Source: an uncultured Bacillaceae bacterium (lineage in GTDB: Bacteria > Bacillota > Bacilli > Bacillales > Amphibacillaceae). Taken from it: a stretch of 11,359 nt of DNA. The stretch's first letter is position 1; the number at the start of each line of letters is the position of its first letter. Shown in pieces: positions 1 to 6,769 of the stretch. The notes under the pieces are model-generated. The model did no database searches. It saw nothing but the letters and a program-made list of their open reading frames with translations, and was not told the origin of the DNA. Where the stretch lies: the NCBI GenBank assembly GCA_945639745.1, contig CALZEK010000025.1, positions 1 to 11,359 of the forward strand. The letters are read 5' to 3'. Both the position numbers and the translations under genes were made by a program.

Positions 1-1185
1 GATACACAAGCAAATGCTGGTTATAAAATTTATGTCGTTGATGACACACAGCAAAAAACTTTATATGGAAATGCCTTTCGAACTAATAATTTGTCTAAAG
101 AAGCCATTCATTCCGTCTTATCTGGTCATGAATATCATGGTATGCGTGAATTACCAAAAGAAACATTTGTAACCGGTATTTTTTCAGATGAGTTGGCAAA
201 TACAGTTGGCGTCCCTTTTAAATTTAATGATAAACAGTATGCTTTATTTTTAAGGCCTGATATAAAATTACTTTTTAGTGAAATTCAATATTTATTAGGT
301 GGCATGTTTGTCGGGATGGCTGTTCTTAGCTTGCTTGCTATGTTGATCGTCGCAAAAAAATTAATTAAGCCTATTACAGAACTAACAGAAGCGACAAAAA
401 AAGTTGGCGAAGAAAAATTTGTCTATCATTTAAACATTAATCAAAAAGATGAGATTGGGCAGCTTGCAACAAGCTTTCAATCAATGGTTCGAAAATTAGA
501 TGAACATGATAAACTGCGTAAAGAATTTATTAGTGATGTTTCACACGATTTTCAAACCCCTTTACAAAACATACAGGGTTATTCAGAACTACTTTCAGAT
601 AGAGATTTATCAGCTGATAAACGCATCCAATATTCTAATGTTATTAGAGATGAAACCGAACGACTCTCATCTTTAACAAAGCAATTACTTCTACTAACTT
701 CACTTGATCAGTTATCAGCACCCTTACAAATTACTGCATTTTCTTTAGATGAGCAACTTAGACAAGTTGTCCAACGAAATAGGTGGGGTTTAGAAGATCA
801 AGAATTATCATTAACATTAGAACTTGAACCATTAACAATAAACGCGGATGCCTCTTTTTTAGAAAACATTTGGGAAAACTTATTAAGTAATGCTATTAAA
901 TATACCCCTAAACAAGGCGAAATTAAAATTTCAATGTCTTCTTCAAAAAAAGATTATGTTAATATTATTTTTGAAGATAATGGTATCGGGATTGCTAAAG
1001 AACACCTCCCACACATTTTCGAACGTTTTTACCGTGCGGATGCAGCACGTCATAGAGGTATAGAAGGAACTGGGCTTGGTTTATCTATCGTCAAACAAAT
1101 AACCGAATTACATGGCGGAAAGCTTACAATAGACAGTAAACCTAAGACTGGGACAACTATTACGGTGGAATTACCTCTCTTGTAA
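1..1185 (+). CDS. hssS: HssS-like sensor histidine kinase, 5' end missing
   Basis: The reading frame is open from base 1, so the gene enters from the left edge; the TTG at 91 is an internal codon, not a start. The visible 394 residues hold the end of an extracytoplasmic sensor domain (1-95), a membrane helix (about 98-118), a HAMP linker (about 119-170), the phospho-acceptor His182 in SHDFQTPL, and an ATPase domain with N-box Asn293/Asn297, DNGIG (327-331), an F-box near 340 and GTGLG (356-360). The pattern YGNAF, YHGM, FVTGIF, NTVG, FLRPDI, FSE in the sensor part matches what I remember of Staphylococcus aureus HssS, the membrane kinase that senses haem and phosphorylates HssR to induce the haem exporter HrtAB. 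The kinase call is near certain. The haem-sensor call rests on remembered similarity, and the expected hssR would lie to the left, outside the window. Confidence 0.85.
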   Translation, partial: DTQANAGYKIYVVDDTQQKTLYGNAFRTNNLSKEAIHSVLSGHEYHGMRELPKETFVTGIFSDELANTVGVPFKFNDKQYALFLRPDIKLLFSEIQYLLGGMFVGMAVLSLLAMLIVAKKLIKPITELTEATKKVGEEKFVYHLNINQKDEIGQLATSFQSMVRKLDEHDKLRKEFISDVSHDFQTPLQNIQGYSELLSDRDLSADKRIQYSNVIRDETERLSSLTKQLLLLTSLDQLSAPLQITAFSLDEQLRQVVQRNRWGLEDQELSLTLELEPLTINADASFLENIWENLLSNAIKYTPKQGEIKISMSSSKKDYVNIIFEDNGIGIAKEHLPHIFERFYRADAARHRGIEGTGLGLSIVKQITELHGGKLTIDSKPKTGTTITVELPLL

Positions 1186-1241
1186 ATCCTTGTTCATCTG
1201 TTATTCATAGTAGTAGGTTATACTTAAATTAGATTAATATT

Positions 1242-1249
1242 AAAAGGAG
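1242..1249 (+). promoter_or_regulatory. ribosome binding site of the small oxidase-like gene
   Basis: AAAAGGAG lies 10 nt upstream of the ATG at 1260 and fixes that start. The 74-nt gap after the kinase gene contains no terminator-like hairpin, so read-through from the kinase is possible. A TATACT at 1219-1224 could be a -10 element, but no -35 sits at the right distance. Confidence 0.7.
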
Positions 1250-1259
1250 TTTGATTTAG

Positions 1260-1661
1260 ATGTTAGAAAAGAAATGGGCGTTACGCCTCATTCGTATCTC
1301 TGCAATTTTTGGATTAATTGGAACAGTTCTCGGATCTCACATGGCTGGTGCTGGTTCTTACGCATTTCGACCTATTCACGCACATATTCTCTTAGTTGGC
1401 TGGTTATCTATGTTTGCTTGGGGAATATTTTATAAAAATTATAAAATTAATGCTCAAAAATTAATCAGTGCTCAAGGATGGACAGGCATTATTGGATCGA
1501 TTGGTTTAACAGCTGGAATGTGGCTTGATTTTATAGAACCATTTGGTGAAAACAAATTATTATCGCTACCACTATATATTGGTGGAGGAACAATTCTTTT
1601 AGTAAGTTTTGTTTTATTTGCCATTATTACATTCAAAGTAAAACCTATTGAAAATAAATAA
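1260..1661 (+). CDS. small membrane protein related to haem-copper oxidase subunit I
   Basis: This 133-residue protein has four predicted membrane helices (about 10-28, 38-58, 73-92 and 101-124) and little else. Helix 2 begins with a His-Ala-His pair (His40, His42) in the context RPIHAHILLVGWLSMFAWG, and His27 lies in the first loop. The HxH at the membrane face followed by a GW..M pattern is typical of short bacterial proteins often annotated as cytochrome-c oxidase-like, which correspond to a fragment of the haem-copper oxidase subunit I fold. A full subunit I has at least 12 helices and more histidine ligands, so this is not a working oxidase by itself. A haem or metal-binding role is an inference, though the neighbouring HssS-like kinase gives it some weight. 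The family is recognised with fair confidence; the function is unknown. Confidence 0.75.
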   Translation: MLEKKWALRLIRISAIFGLIGTVLGSHMAGAGSYAFRPIHAHILLVGWLSMFAWGIFYKNYKINAQKLISAQGWTGIIGSIGLTAGMWLDFIEPFGENKLLSLPLYIGGGTILLVSFVLFAIITFKVKPIENK

Positions 1662-1666
1662 AAACA

Positions 1667-1701
1667 AAAAAATCTTTCTCACTAAGTGAGAAAGATTTTT
1701 T
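1667..1701. terminator. bidirectional intrinsic terminator between convergent genes
   Basis: A near-perfect hairpin pairs 1667-1682 with 1686-1701 around a 3-nt loop. The core is ATCTTTCTCAC against GTGAGAAAGAT, flanked by A-run and T-run. Because the arms themselves carry the A and T tracts, it can end transcription of the + strand gene ending at 1661 and of ytxJ ending at 1706 on the - strand. Confidence 0.9.
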
Positions 1702-1705
1702 ACGC

Positions 1706-2050
1706 TTAATTATTTTCTAATGCTTCTGTAATTGAGTCTACTGTGATTTTATTGTGCGATGCGTGCCAAATTACTGCCTTATCTTTAACTAATAATATTT
1801 GCGGTGATTGGTGTTGAATTTCTAACTCTTCTGCAATTTGATTAGACACATCACGTGTTTCACGCACTTTCACATAATATGTTGCTAAATCTGCTTCTGT
1901 ATTTTTCATAAATCTTTGCAACTCTCCAAAAGCTGAAGCACTTATTGGGCAAGTTGTACTTTGCTTAAAAACGATAACTGGCTTCTCTGTTGATTTTTCC
2001 CACACTTTTTCTAGTTCACTTATTTCAAGTAATTCTTTTATTTGTGACAT
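1706..2050 (-). CDS. ytxJ: bacilliredoxin YtxJ (BrxC-type, bacillithiol system)
   Basis: The 114-residue protein has a thioredoxin-like layout: a beta strand (KPVIVFKQS, 23-31), the active-site turn TCPIS with a single Cys34, a helix, and a later strand-turn region before HQSPQILLV (about 80-87) that places the cis-proline, Pro83. The TCPIS motif and the length are those of the YtxJ family, monothiol bacilliredoxins that remove bacillithiol from S-bacillithiolated cytosolic proteins. Only one cysteine is present, which fits a monothiol mechanism. The ATG at 2050 follows an AAAAGGAGA site at 2061-2069. The gene lies 32 nt downstream of the squalene/phytoene synthase-family gene on the same strand, with no terminator between, so the two are probably co-transcribed. 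A reason for that pairing is not evident. Confidence 0.92.
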   Translation of the reverse strand: MSQIKELLEISELEKVWEKSTEKPVIVFKQSTTCPISASAFGELQRFMKNTEADLATYYVKVRETRDVSNQIAEELEIQHQSPQILLVKDKAVIWHASHNKITVDSITEALENN

Positions 2051-2082
2051 ATATTTATCTTCTCCTTTTGAATTTTATAAAA

Positions 2083-2910
2083 TTATTCTTCTTCTTTGAT
2101 TTCTTCTACTAATGTTTCAACTTCTGTTCGAGTCATTTTTTCATGCCCTTTAAGCATTGTTTTTAAAGTGCTCTTTGCTAATCCAAGCGGTATCTTACAG
2201 AATAAACGGATATTTCTTGTTTCAATATCTTCTAAATAAGCATCAGCTTTTGCTAAGTTTTCATCAGCATAAGCAAATACATCTTCCCTTGTCCAATCAT
2301 CTGGTATAAACCTGACACCGCGCTCGGCAAAGTCTTCATGTTGATTTCTTAAAATATTTACAGCTTGTAATCCACGACCAAAACCAATTGCTAAATCGTA
2401 ATCTGTTTCAGTATTATCGTACCATTTCCAAATATCTGAAAGCATGACGCCTACAAGTCCTGCTACATAATAGGTGTAATCATCCAAATCTTCTTTGGTA
2501 TGTATTTCCCAATCTTTTTCAACCCAATCAGCCATTCCGTCTGCCATTTCTGCAGTATAATTTCTAACACTACGTTGAATACCTTCAGGACAAATTTCTA
2601 ACCAATCAGCCAAACGTAATGTTACTTCTGGTAATTCAGCTTCATAAGGTTGGACCATTGTTTCATATGTTTGTTTGGCAAATGTATTTTCACTCATTAA
2701 TAAATCACGTGTTTGACGCAGTAAGTCCGCTTTTATTTCAGGAGCCATTTCTTCATGATCTTCAATTTCATCTATTGCACGCATACATAAATAAGCTGAA
2801 CCAACCGTAAGTTTTAGTTCACGCTTTAATAATGTGATGGGTATATAAAATGTACGACTCGTTTCTTTTAAAACTCTCATTGCTTCTTTTTCTAATTTTT
2901 TCTGTGTCAA
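2083..2910 (-). CDS. squalene/phytoene synthase-family protein with altered second Asp motif
   Basis: This 275-residue soluble, mainly helical protein has the usual length of the trans-isoprenyl head-to-head synthase family, which joins two prenyl diphosphates. It shows the N-terminal SRTFYIPI signature (18-25), the first metal motif DEIED (Asp47, Asp51) and the family region YVAGLVGVML (148-157). The second metal motif reads NILRNQHED (185-193): Asn189 stands where family members such as CrtM have Asp, while Glu192 and Asp193 remain. That change could alter or abolish condensation. Bacillus subtilis YisP, in the same family, is reported to act as a farnesyl diphosphate phosphatase. No desaturase or hopanoid cyclase gene is nearby. 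The start is TTG at 2910, 8 nt after a perfect AAGGAGGT. ytxJ follows in the same direction. The family is secure; the reaction is not. Confidence 0.88.
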   Translation of the reverse strand: MTQKKLEKEAMRVLKETSRTFYIPITLLKRELKLTVGSAYLCMRAIDEIEDHEEMAPEIKADLLRQTRDLLMSENTFAKQTYETMVQPYEAELPEVTLRLADWLEICPEGIQRSVRNYTAEMADGMADWVEKDWEIHTKEDLDDYTYYVAGLVGVMLSDIWKWYDNTETDYDLAIGFGRGLQAVNILRNQHEDFAERGVRFIPDDWTREDVFAYADENLAKADAYLEDIETRNIRLFCKIPLGLAKSTLKTMLKGHEKMTRTEVETLVEEIKEEE

Positions 2911-2918
2911 CTTTAGTT

Positions 2919-2926
2919 ACCTCCTT
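2919..2926 (-). promoter_or_regulatory. ribosome binding site deciding a TTG start
   Basis: AAGGAGGT on the - strand sits 8 nt before the TTG at 2910. The full anti-SD match explains how a non-ATG start can be used efficiently, and there is no in-frame ATG nearby that has a site of its own. Confidence 0.8.
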
Positions 2927-2940
2927 ATAAGGTCAATCTA

Positions 2941-2949
2941 AGTATAACA
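2941..2949 (-). promoter_or_regulatory. extended -10 promoter of the synthase-ytxJ unit
   Basis: TGTTATACT on the - strand combines a TATACT -10 hexamer (2941-2946) with the TGn extension. The region 17 bp upstream (AAGAAA) is a poor -35, as is common for extended -10 promoters. Predicted transcription starts near 2934, giving a leader of roughly 25 nt before the TTG start. Confidence 0.6.
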
Positions 2950-2994
2950 AACTATTTACTTTTTTTCTTAATATATGTCCTTACTCTAGTTAAT

Positions 2995-3914
2995 TTATTC
3001 ACTTAACTGATCTTGTAAATTTCTTTCACGCCTTCTAACTCTGTGTCCTATAATATTAGTCACAGCTATACTTGAAATAGCGATAATCCCACCTAGAATT
3101 GATAATAAACTCGGCAGTTCACTTAGCCATAGCCATGCGATTAGAACGGCAAATACAGGCTCTAAATAAAGCATTGGCGCTAATTTAGATACATCACCAC
3201 GGGAAGAAGCAATTGCCCAGGCTGCGTAACAAATTGCAGCAGGAAAAATGCCAACATAAATAGCCGATAAATTAGCTTCAAGAGTAGCACTTTGAATATT
3301 AGCAGTCAGTCCTGGTAAAAAGATAAACATTGGAATTGTACCCGCCCACGTAAAATATGCGGTTAATTCTATCAGACCATAGCGTTGAAATAACGGTTTT
3401 TGATACACAAAGAAAACAGAAGCAGCTATGGCAGATATAATAACTATTATTATACCTTGTGATAAGACAAATGTTTCTCCCGAAGATGATCCCATCGTTA
3501 TTAAAGTAATTCCGATAAATCCAACACCGAGACCTACCCAACCGAACCATTCCATTTTTTCTTTTAATATAAATACAGCGATCAACGTTGTAAACACAGG
3601 TCCAGCACCTATAAAATCATTGCTGTTGTCCCAGCTGTTATTGTTTGTTGTCCAAAAGTCACGCCAACATGATAAATGGTAATACCAAGAACACCTAAAG
3701 TAGCAATACGAAGAATATCACTTTTGTGTGGTAATTTAAATGTAGATCGTGTGACAAATGCATAAATTAAAAATACTAAAGAAGCGATTAGGAACCTAAA
3801 AAGAACTAAATTCCCTGAAGAAAAACCACCCAAAATACTAGCTTTTATTGCTGCAAAGCCAGAGCCCCAAATAATCATTGTAAAAAATGCAACTATAAAA
3901 GTGATACGATCCAT
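2995..3914 (-). pseudogene. DMT/EamA-family transporter, disrupted by a one-base frameshift
   Basis: Two consecutive - strand frames encode the halves of one protein of about 305 residues, the normal length for a ten-helix EamA drug/metabolite transporter. The first half (3914-3609) starts with ATG after a perfect AAGGAGGT (3920-3927), carries the family opening (IIWGSGFAAIKAS) and one EamA repeat, then stops at TAG just after TTAMIL. The second half resumes in the -1 frame with IGAGPVFTTLIAVFILKE, the expected continuation of the helix, and runs to 2995 with further hydrophobic helices and a basic C-terminus (HRVRRRERN). One missing base at a TTTT run (3615-3618, - strand) would explain the break. 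It is either a recent natural mutation or a homopolymer sequencing error. No family-typical slippery heptamer is present. The substrate is unknown. Confidence 0.85.
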
Positions 3915-3953
3915 AAATTACCTCCTTTATTACCCCATTTTGTAGACACATTA

Positions 3954-3982
3954 AAAATATCATATGTATATTTTTAAAACAA
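3954..3982 (-). promoter_or_regulatory. probable sigma-A promoter of the EamA transporter gene
   Basis: On the - strand, TTGTTT (3977-3982) is followed after exactly 17 nt by TATTTT (3954-3959), with TGA directly before the latter forming an extended -10. It lies between the terminator of the upstream operon and the ribosome binding site at 3920-3927. Confidence 0.45.
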
Positions 3983-3984
3983 AG

Positions 3985-4013
3985 AAAAAAGTTATCCAAA
4001 TAAGGATAACTTT
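3985..4013 (-). terminator. intrinsic terminator of the GntR-ABC operon
   Basis: A perfect 10-bp stem, AAAGTTATCC (3988-3997) against GGATAACTTT (4004-4013), closes a 6-nt loop. On the - strand it is followed by a run of Ts (complement of the A-run at 3985-3990). It lies 4 nt beyond the stop of the last operon gene. Confidence 0.88.
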
Positions 4014-4017
4014 ACTT

Positions 4018-4728
4018 TCATTCTTCAATAACTATAAACTCATCTTCGTCTATACTCATACTTGATGGAACTCTAATTAAAAGTGTAGAAAAGTTGGCAT
4101 CAATATCAATATCATCAAAACTTTCTTTGTTTTTCTGTTCTATAAACTGTTGAACAAAAATTGAAGGCGTATAAATTAAAAAGTCATATTCTCGCTTAGT
4201 ATGATTTGTCCATACTAATTCTGAATCAGTTAAATTCATTTCCATTTGTTTATGATCACTTAATTCAAGTGGCATGCGATACCTTTTTTTCTCCCGATAA
4301 TTAATCAAATAAATTGGCGCTTCATAATATGCGATTTCTACTAAGTCATCATTTTCTTCTTTACGCAAAATAATTGTCTCAAATTCATCGTGATTATTTA
4401 TAGTTTCCGTTAAATTAACATTCTTCACGGGAAATTCTGTTTCATAAACCAGTGAATTTTCAATACTATTAAGGTAATCTAAATTATATTCAAAAAATTC
4501 ACCTTCATCAAAAGGGACCTCCGTTAACTCATCCATGACATTTTCTGGCTCAACAAGAATTAATGATAGGATTGCTCCTGCACATAAAATAACAACGTAT
4601 CCTCCTAATATTTTATAGACAGTACTACTTGATTTCTTACCTTTAATTAAGAAAGTTCGCTTCATTAATAAAACAACACTCAAAATAACAAGAAGGGTAA
4701 TCACTATACTTAAACCTAAAAAAATCAT
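4018..4728 (-). CDS. membrane-anchored acidic protein of unknown function, last gene of the ABC operon
   Basis: I do not recognise a named family in this 236-residue protein. It has two N-terminal membrane helices (about 1-22 and 41-61) joined by a basic loop (KRTFLIKGKKSSSTVYK). By the positive-inside rule the loop is cytoplasmic, so the roughly 170-residue C-terminal part should face outward. That part is strongly acidic, has no cysteines, and alternates hydrophobic and charged stretches in a way that suggests beta structure. It is not a lipoprotein, as there is no lipobox. Its ATG overlaps the permease stop as TAATG, with GGAG five nt upstream, so it is translationally coupled to the permease and probably works with it as an accessory or sensing subunit. 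A strong terminator follows. The topology is inferred; the function is unknown. Confidence 0.8.
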   Translation of the reverse strand: MIFLGLSIVITLLVILSVVLLMKRTFLIKGKKSSSTVYKILGGYVVILCAGAILSLILVEPENVMDELTEVPFDEGEFFEYNLDYLNSIENSLVYETEFPVKNVNLTETINNHDEFETIILRKEENDDLVEIAYYEAPIYLINYREKKRYRMPLELSDHKQMEMNLTDSELVWTNHTKREYDFLIYTPSIFVQQFIEQKNKESFDDIDIDANFSTLLIRVPSSMSIDEDEFIVIEE

Positions 4729-5465
4729 TAGCGCTCCACCTCCATTTGTCGTGTTATAGCTAAGCTACCTATAAATAATAGAACAATTAATAAACTTATT
4801 TTTATGATGAATAAGAATATGTTCATTTCTTTGAATAAAAAATAATAAAAATAAGTAATCGGTGATATTTCAGGTATTAAACTACTTATAAATAAAATGA
4901 AAAGAAATAAATAAGCAATTAATTTCAATCTCATTACTAGATTCGTTATAAAATAAGCAAGGTTCCCTGCCAATAATAAATATAAAAATGCACTCAATAA
5001 TTCTAAAAAATAATTTATACTAAAATCTGTAGAATAAGGTGTATTAAATAAATAGAGAAATAATTCTGCAGTCATACTTAATAATACTATCGTCACTGCA
5101 CCAATCACACTCATTAATAAGATTAATAATCCATTCGAAAAACAATGCGTTTTATTATTTGTGACAACGCCAGACATAAGTGAGCGACTTTGCTTCAAAC
5201 CAAGTTGGGCACTCGAAATAATTAACCAAATAAGTGTAATATAAAACAGTGCATGTGCTGTTTTATATTCAAGATTTATAATTAAGCTACCCATCGACAT
5301 TCCTGTTCCGCTTGTCGAATTAATTACAAATAAAAATCCGATCAATTGATAAATAAACAAACTATAAAATATATGATTATATACTTTCAACTTATAAACT
5401 GTAGATTGCTTGATAACATCCCATTCATTTACTTGACTCAATTTCATCTGTTTTGAAGACATCAT
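4728..5465 (-). CDS. ABC transporter permease, six-helix, YtrC/D-like position
   Basis: The protein (245 residues) has six predicted membrane helices, beginning with HIFYSLFIYQLIGFLFVI near residue 30 and ending with a helix before a short charged tail (TRQMEVER). This fits an ABC-2-type exporter permease, although no diagnostic motif is visible and the assignment rests on hydropathy and context. Three tandem start codons occur (TTG 5468, ATG 5465, ATG 5462); I choose the ATG at 5465 because GAGGGGTG (5470-5477) is placed suitably before it. The start lies inside the end of the ATPase gene, an overlap of about 41 nt, so the two products are probably made together. The partner ATPase has no membrane domain, so two copies of this permease probably form the channel. 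Confidence 0.85.
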   Translation of the reverse strand: MMSSKQMKLSQVNEWDVIKQSTVYKLKVYNHIFYSLFIYQLIGFLFVINSTSGTGMSMGSLIINLEYKTAHALFYITLIWLIISSAQLGLKQSRSLMSGVVTNNKTHCFSNGLLILLMSVIGAVTIVLLSMTAELFLYLFNTPYSTDFSINYFLELLSAFLYLLLAGNLAYFITNLVMRLKLIAYLFLFILFISSLIPEISPITYFYYFLFKEMNIFLFIIKISLLIVLLFIGSLAITRQMEVER

Positions 5466-6336
5466 CAATCACCCCTCTACGTTTATTCGTAAGATAAATA
5501 AGTAAGTCTCTTGTTTCAACTGGAGATTGTTTTTGACTATACAAATCCAATTCGGCTTGACTAACGTTATTTTTTATAACAACATACGCATCATCAATAG
5601 CTACTCGTTCATGATATAATAAATCTTTCGTTTCAGCCCACTTCTCCAGTTTACCTACTTTTCCTGTCAAGCCAACTGCATAGTTTCGAAATGCTTCAAT
5701 ATCGCCATCAAACACAATACTACCTTCATCAAGTAAGATAAGATTTTCTAGTAAATATTCAACTTCCTTTAAATGATGACTTGAAATAATCATTATCCGT
5801 GGCTTTTCCAAATAATTCTTTAATAATGCGCGGTACATATCTTTCCTTACCGCTTCATCCATTCCTGTCATTGGTTCATCGAAAACAGTAAAATATGCAT
5901 AGGCAGAAAGACCTACAATCATATTAAAAATACTCTTTTTCCCTTTTGATAGATTTTGATGCAAGCTATTTGGTGGTAAGTCAAAATAATTAAATAATTT
6001 ACTTGCCAATTGCTCATCCCAATTTGGATAAAACCGTCCCATTTCAATTAATATTTCATTTAGATTTAATGTATTTGGTATTTGCATTCGATCGTCTACA
6101 AACAAGGTATTTGTAGAGACAAACAAGCTATCAAAGGGGTTTTCGCCAAAAACCTTAATTACTCCTGATGATGGTTTTTTATAACCTATTAACATATTTA
6201 ATAAGGTTGTTTTTCCCGATCCATTTCGTCCAATTAACCCCGTTATTGATGGATAATTTAATGTTATATTCAGATCATTTAAAACAACTTTCTTTCCATA
6301 CTTTTTTGTTACATGATCAACCTTAATCTCATTCAT
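5425..6336 (-). CDS. ABC transporter ATP-binding protein, YtrB-like
   Basis: This 303-residue cytosolic ATPase powers the adjacent permease. From the ATG at 6336 it shows Walker A GRNGSGKT (36-43), the signature region NLSKGKKSIFN near 128-138, Walker B YFTVFDEPMTGMD (148-160) and the switch His in SSHHL (near 187). The signature reads LSKGK instead of LSGGQ, a form seen in exporter ATPases encoded with YtrA-type regulators. A C-terminal extension of about 80 residues follows the nucleotide-binding core. An alternative GTG start at 6345 would add three residues; ATG 6336 is preferred because GGTGAG lies just upstream and the junction ATGAATGA overlaps the regulator's stop, a typical coupling arrangement. 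The substrate cannot be read from the sequence; related systems export or respond to cell-envelope-active peptides. Confidence 0.93.
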   Translation of the reverse strand: MNEIKVDHVTKKYGKKVVLNDLNITLNYPSITGLIGRNGSGKTTLLNMLIGYKKPSSGVIKVFGENPFDSLFVSTNTLFVDDRMQIPNTLNLNEILIEMGRFYPNWDEQLASKLFNYFDLPPNSLHQNLSKGKKSIFNMIVGLSAYAYFTVFDEPMTGMDEAVRKDMYRALLKNYLEKPRIMIISSHHLKEVEYLLENLILLDEGSIVFDGDIEAFRNYAVGLTGKVGKLEKWAETKDLLYHERVAIDDAYVVIKNNVSQAELDLYSQKQSPVETRDLLIYLTNKRRGVIDDVFKTDEIESSK

Positions 6337-6715
6337 CAAACTCACCAGCTTTCTTGTATGCTTGTTTTATTTTTTTAATTAACGTTTCTTCACTCATTTT
6401 TAAATAAGATGCCTCTTCAGTAATTTGTCTGATCAAAGGTTCTAACCTTTTTGTCTGCCGCTTTTCTACAATGAGTTCTTTTGCATTAGGGGAAACAAAT
6501 TTACCTAAGCCACGACGATTATAAACTATTTTCTCATCTGCAATTAACGTTAAGCCTTTTGCAGCTGTTGCTGGATTAATATTAAACATATCTGCTAGAG
6601 CATATTGAGATAAAACTTGTTCATCTGCTTTAAATGTACCTTTTAAAATTTCATTTTCTAACCAATAAGCTATTTGAACATAAATTGGTTCGGTGCTTCT
6701 AGGATCAATACTCAT
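6329..6715 (-). CDS. GntR-family transcriptional regulator, YtrA subfamily
   Basis: The protein is only 128 residues long, as expected for the YtrA subfamily. It has an N-terminal winged helix-turn-helix (about 10-75) with the GntR pattern PIYVQIAYWLENEILKG, then SQYALADMFNINPATAAKGL for the recognition helices and the wing YNRRGLGKFV. The roughly 50-residue C-terminal tail is helical and probably dimerises; it is too short for a classic FadR or UTRA ligand domain. Such regulators usually repress their own operon with its ABC transporter until an envelope stress or antimicrobial is met. It is the first gene of the four-gene operon, starts with ATG after AGGAGG (6723-6728), and lies directly downstream of a near-consensus promoter overlapped by a palindrome, which suggests autorepression. 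Confidence 0.95.
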   Translation of the reverse strand: MSIDPRSTEPIYVQIAYWLENEILKGTFKADEQVLSQYALADMFNINPATAAKGLTLIADEKIVYNRRGLGKFVSPNAKELIVEKRQTKRLEPLIRQITEEASYLKMSEETLIKKIKQAYKKAGEFDE

Positions 6716-6745
6716 CTCTTATCCTCCTAATCGCTGACATTCACC

Positions 6746-6769
6746 AGTGCATTAGTCATGTAATGTACT
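6746..6769. promoter_or_regulatory. candidate GntR/YtrA operator (imperfect palindrome)
   Basis: Arms AGTGCATTA (6746-6754) and TAATGTACT (6761-6769) match in 8 of 9 positions around a 6-nt spacer. The palindrome overlaps the edge of the -10 hexamer of the operon promoter (6767-6772) and the predicted start site near 6760, exactly where a bound repressor would block RNA polymerase. Assignment to the adjacent GntR protein is an inference from position and symmetry. Confidence 0.6.

Noticed and set aside
91..93. TTG at 91 as the start of the histidine kinase
   Set aside because: The frame is open without a stop back to base 1 and the upstream codons encode plausible sensor-domain sequence; there is no ribosome binding site before it.
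1190..1224. Promoter TTGTTC/TATACT before the oxidase-like gene
   Set aside because: The spacing is 23 nt, too long for sigma-A, and no other -35 fits; at best a weak promoter.
2619..2810. Small + strand reading frame inside the synthase gene
   Set aside because: It lies antisense within a well-supported gene, has no ribosome binding site and encodes no recognisable pattern. The same reasoning excludes + strand frames at 3428-3682 and 11018-11284 and - strand frames at 7504-7743 and 9362-9562.
3597..3620. Programmed -1 frameshift in the EamA gene
   Set aside because: The overlap has no X-XXY-YYZ slippery heptamer in the zero frame and no obvious stimulating structure, and this family is not known for recoding. 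A deletion is simpler.
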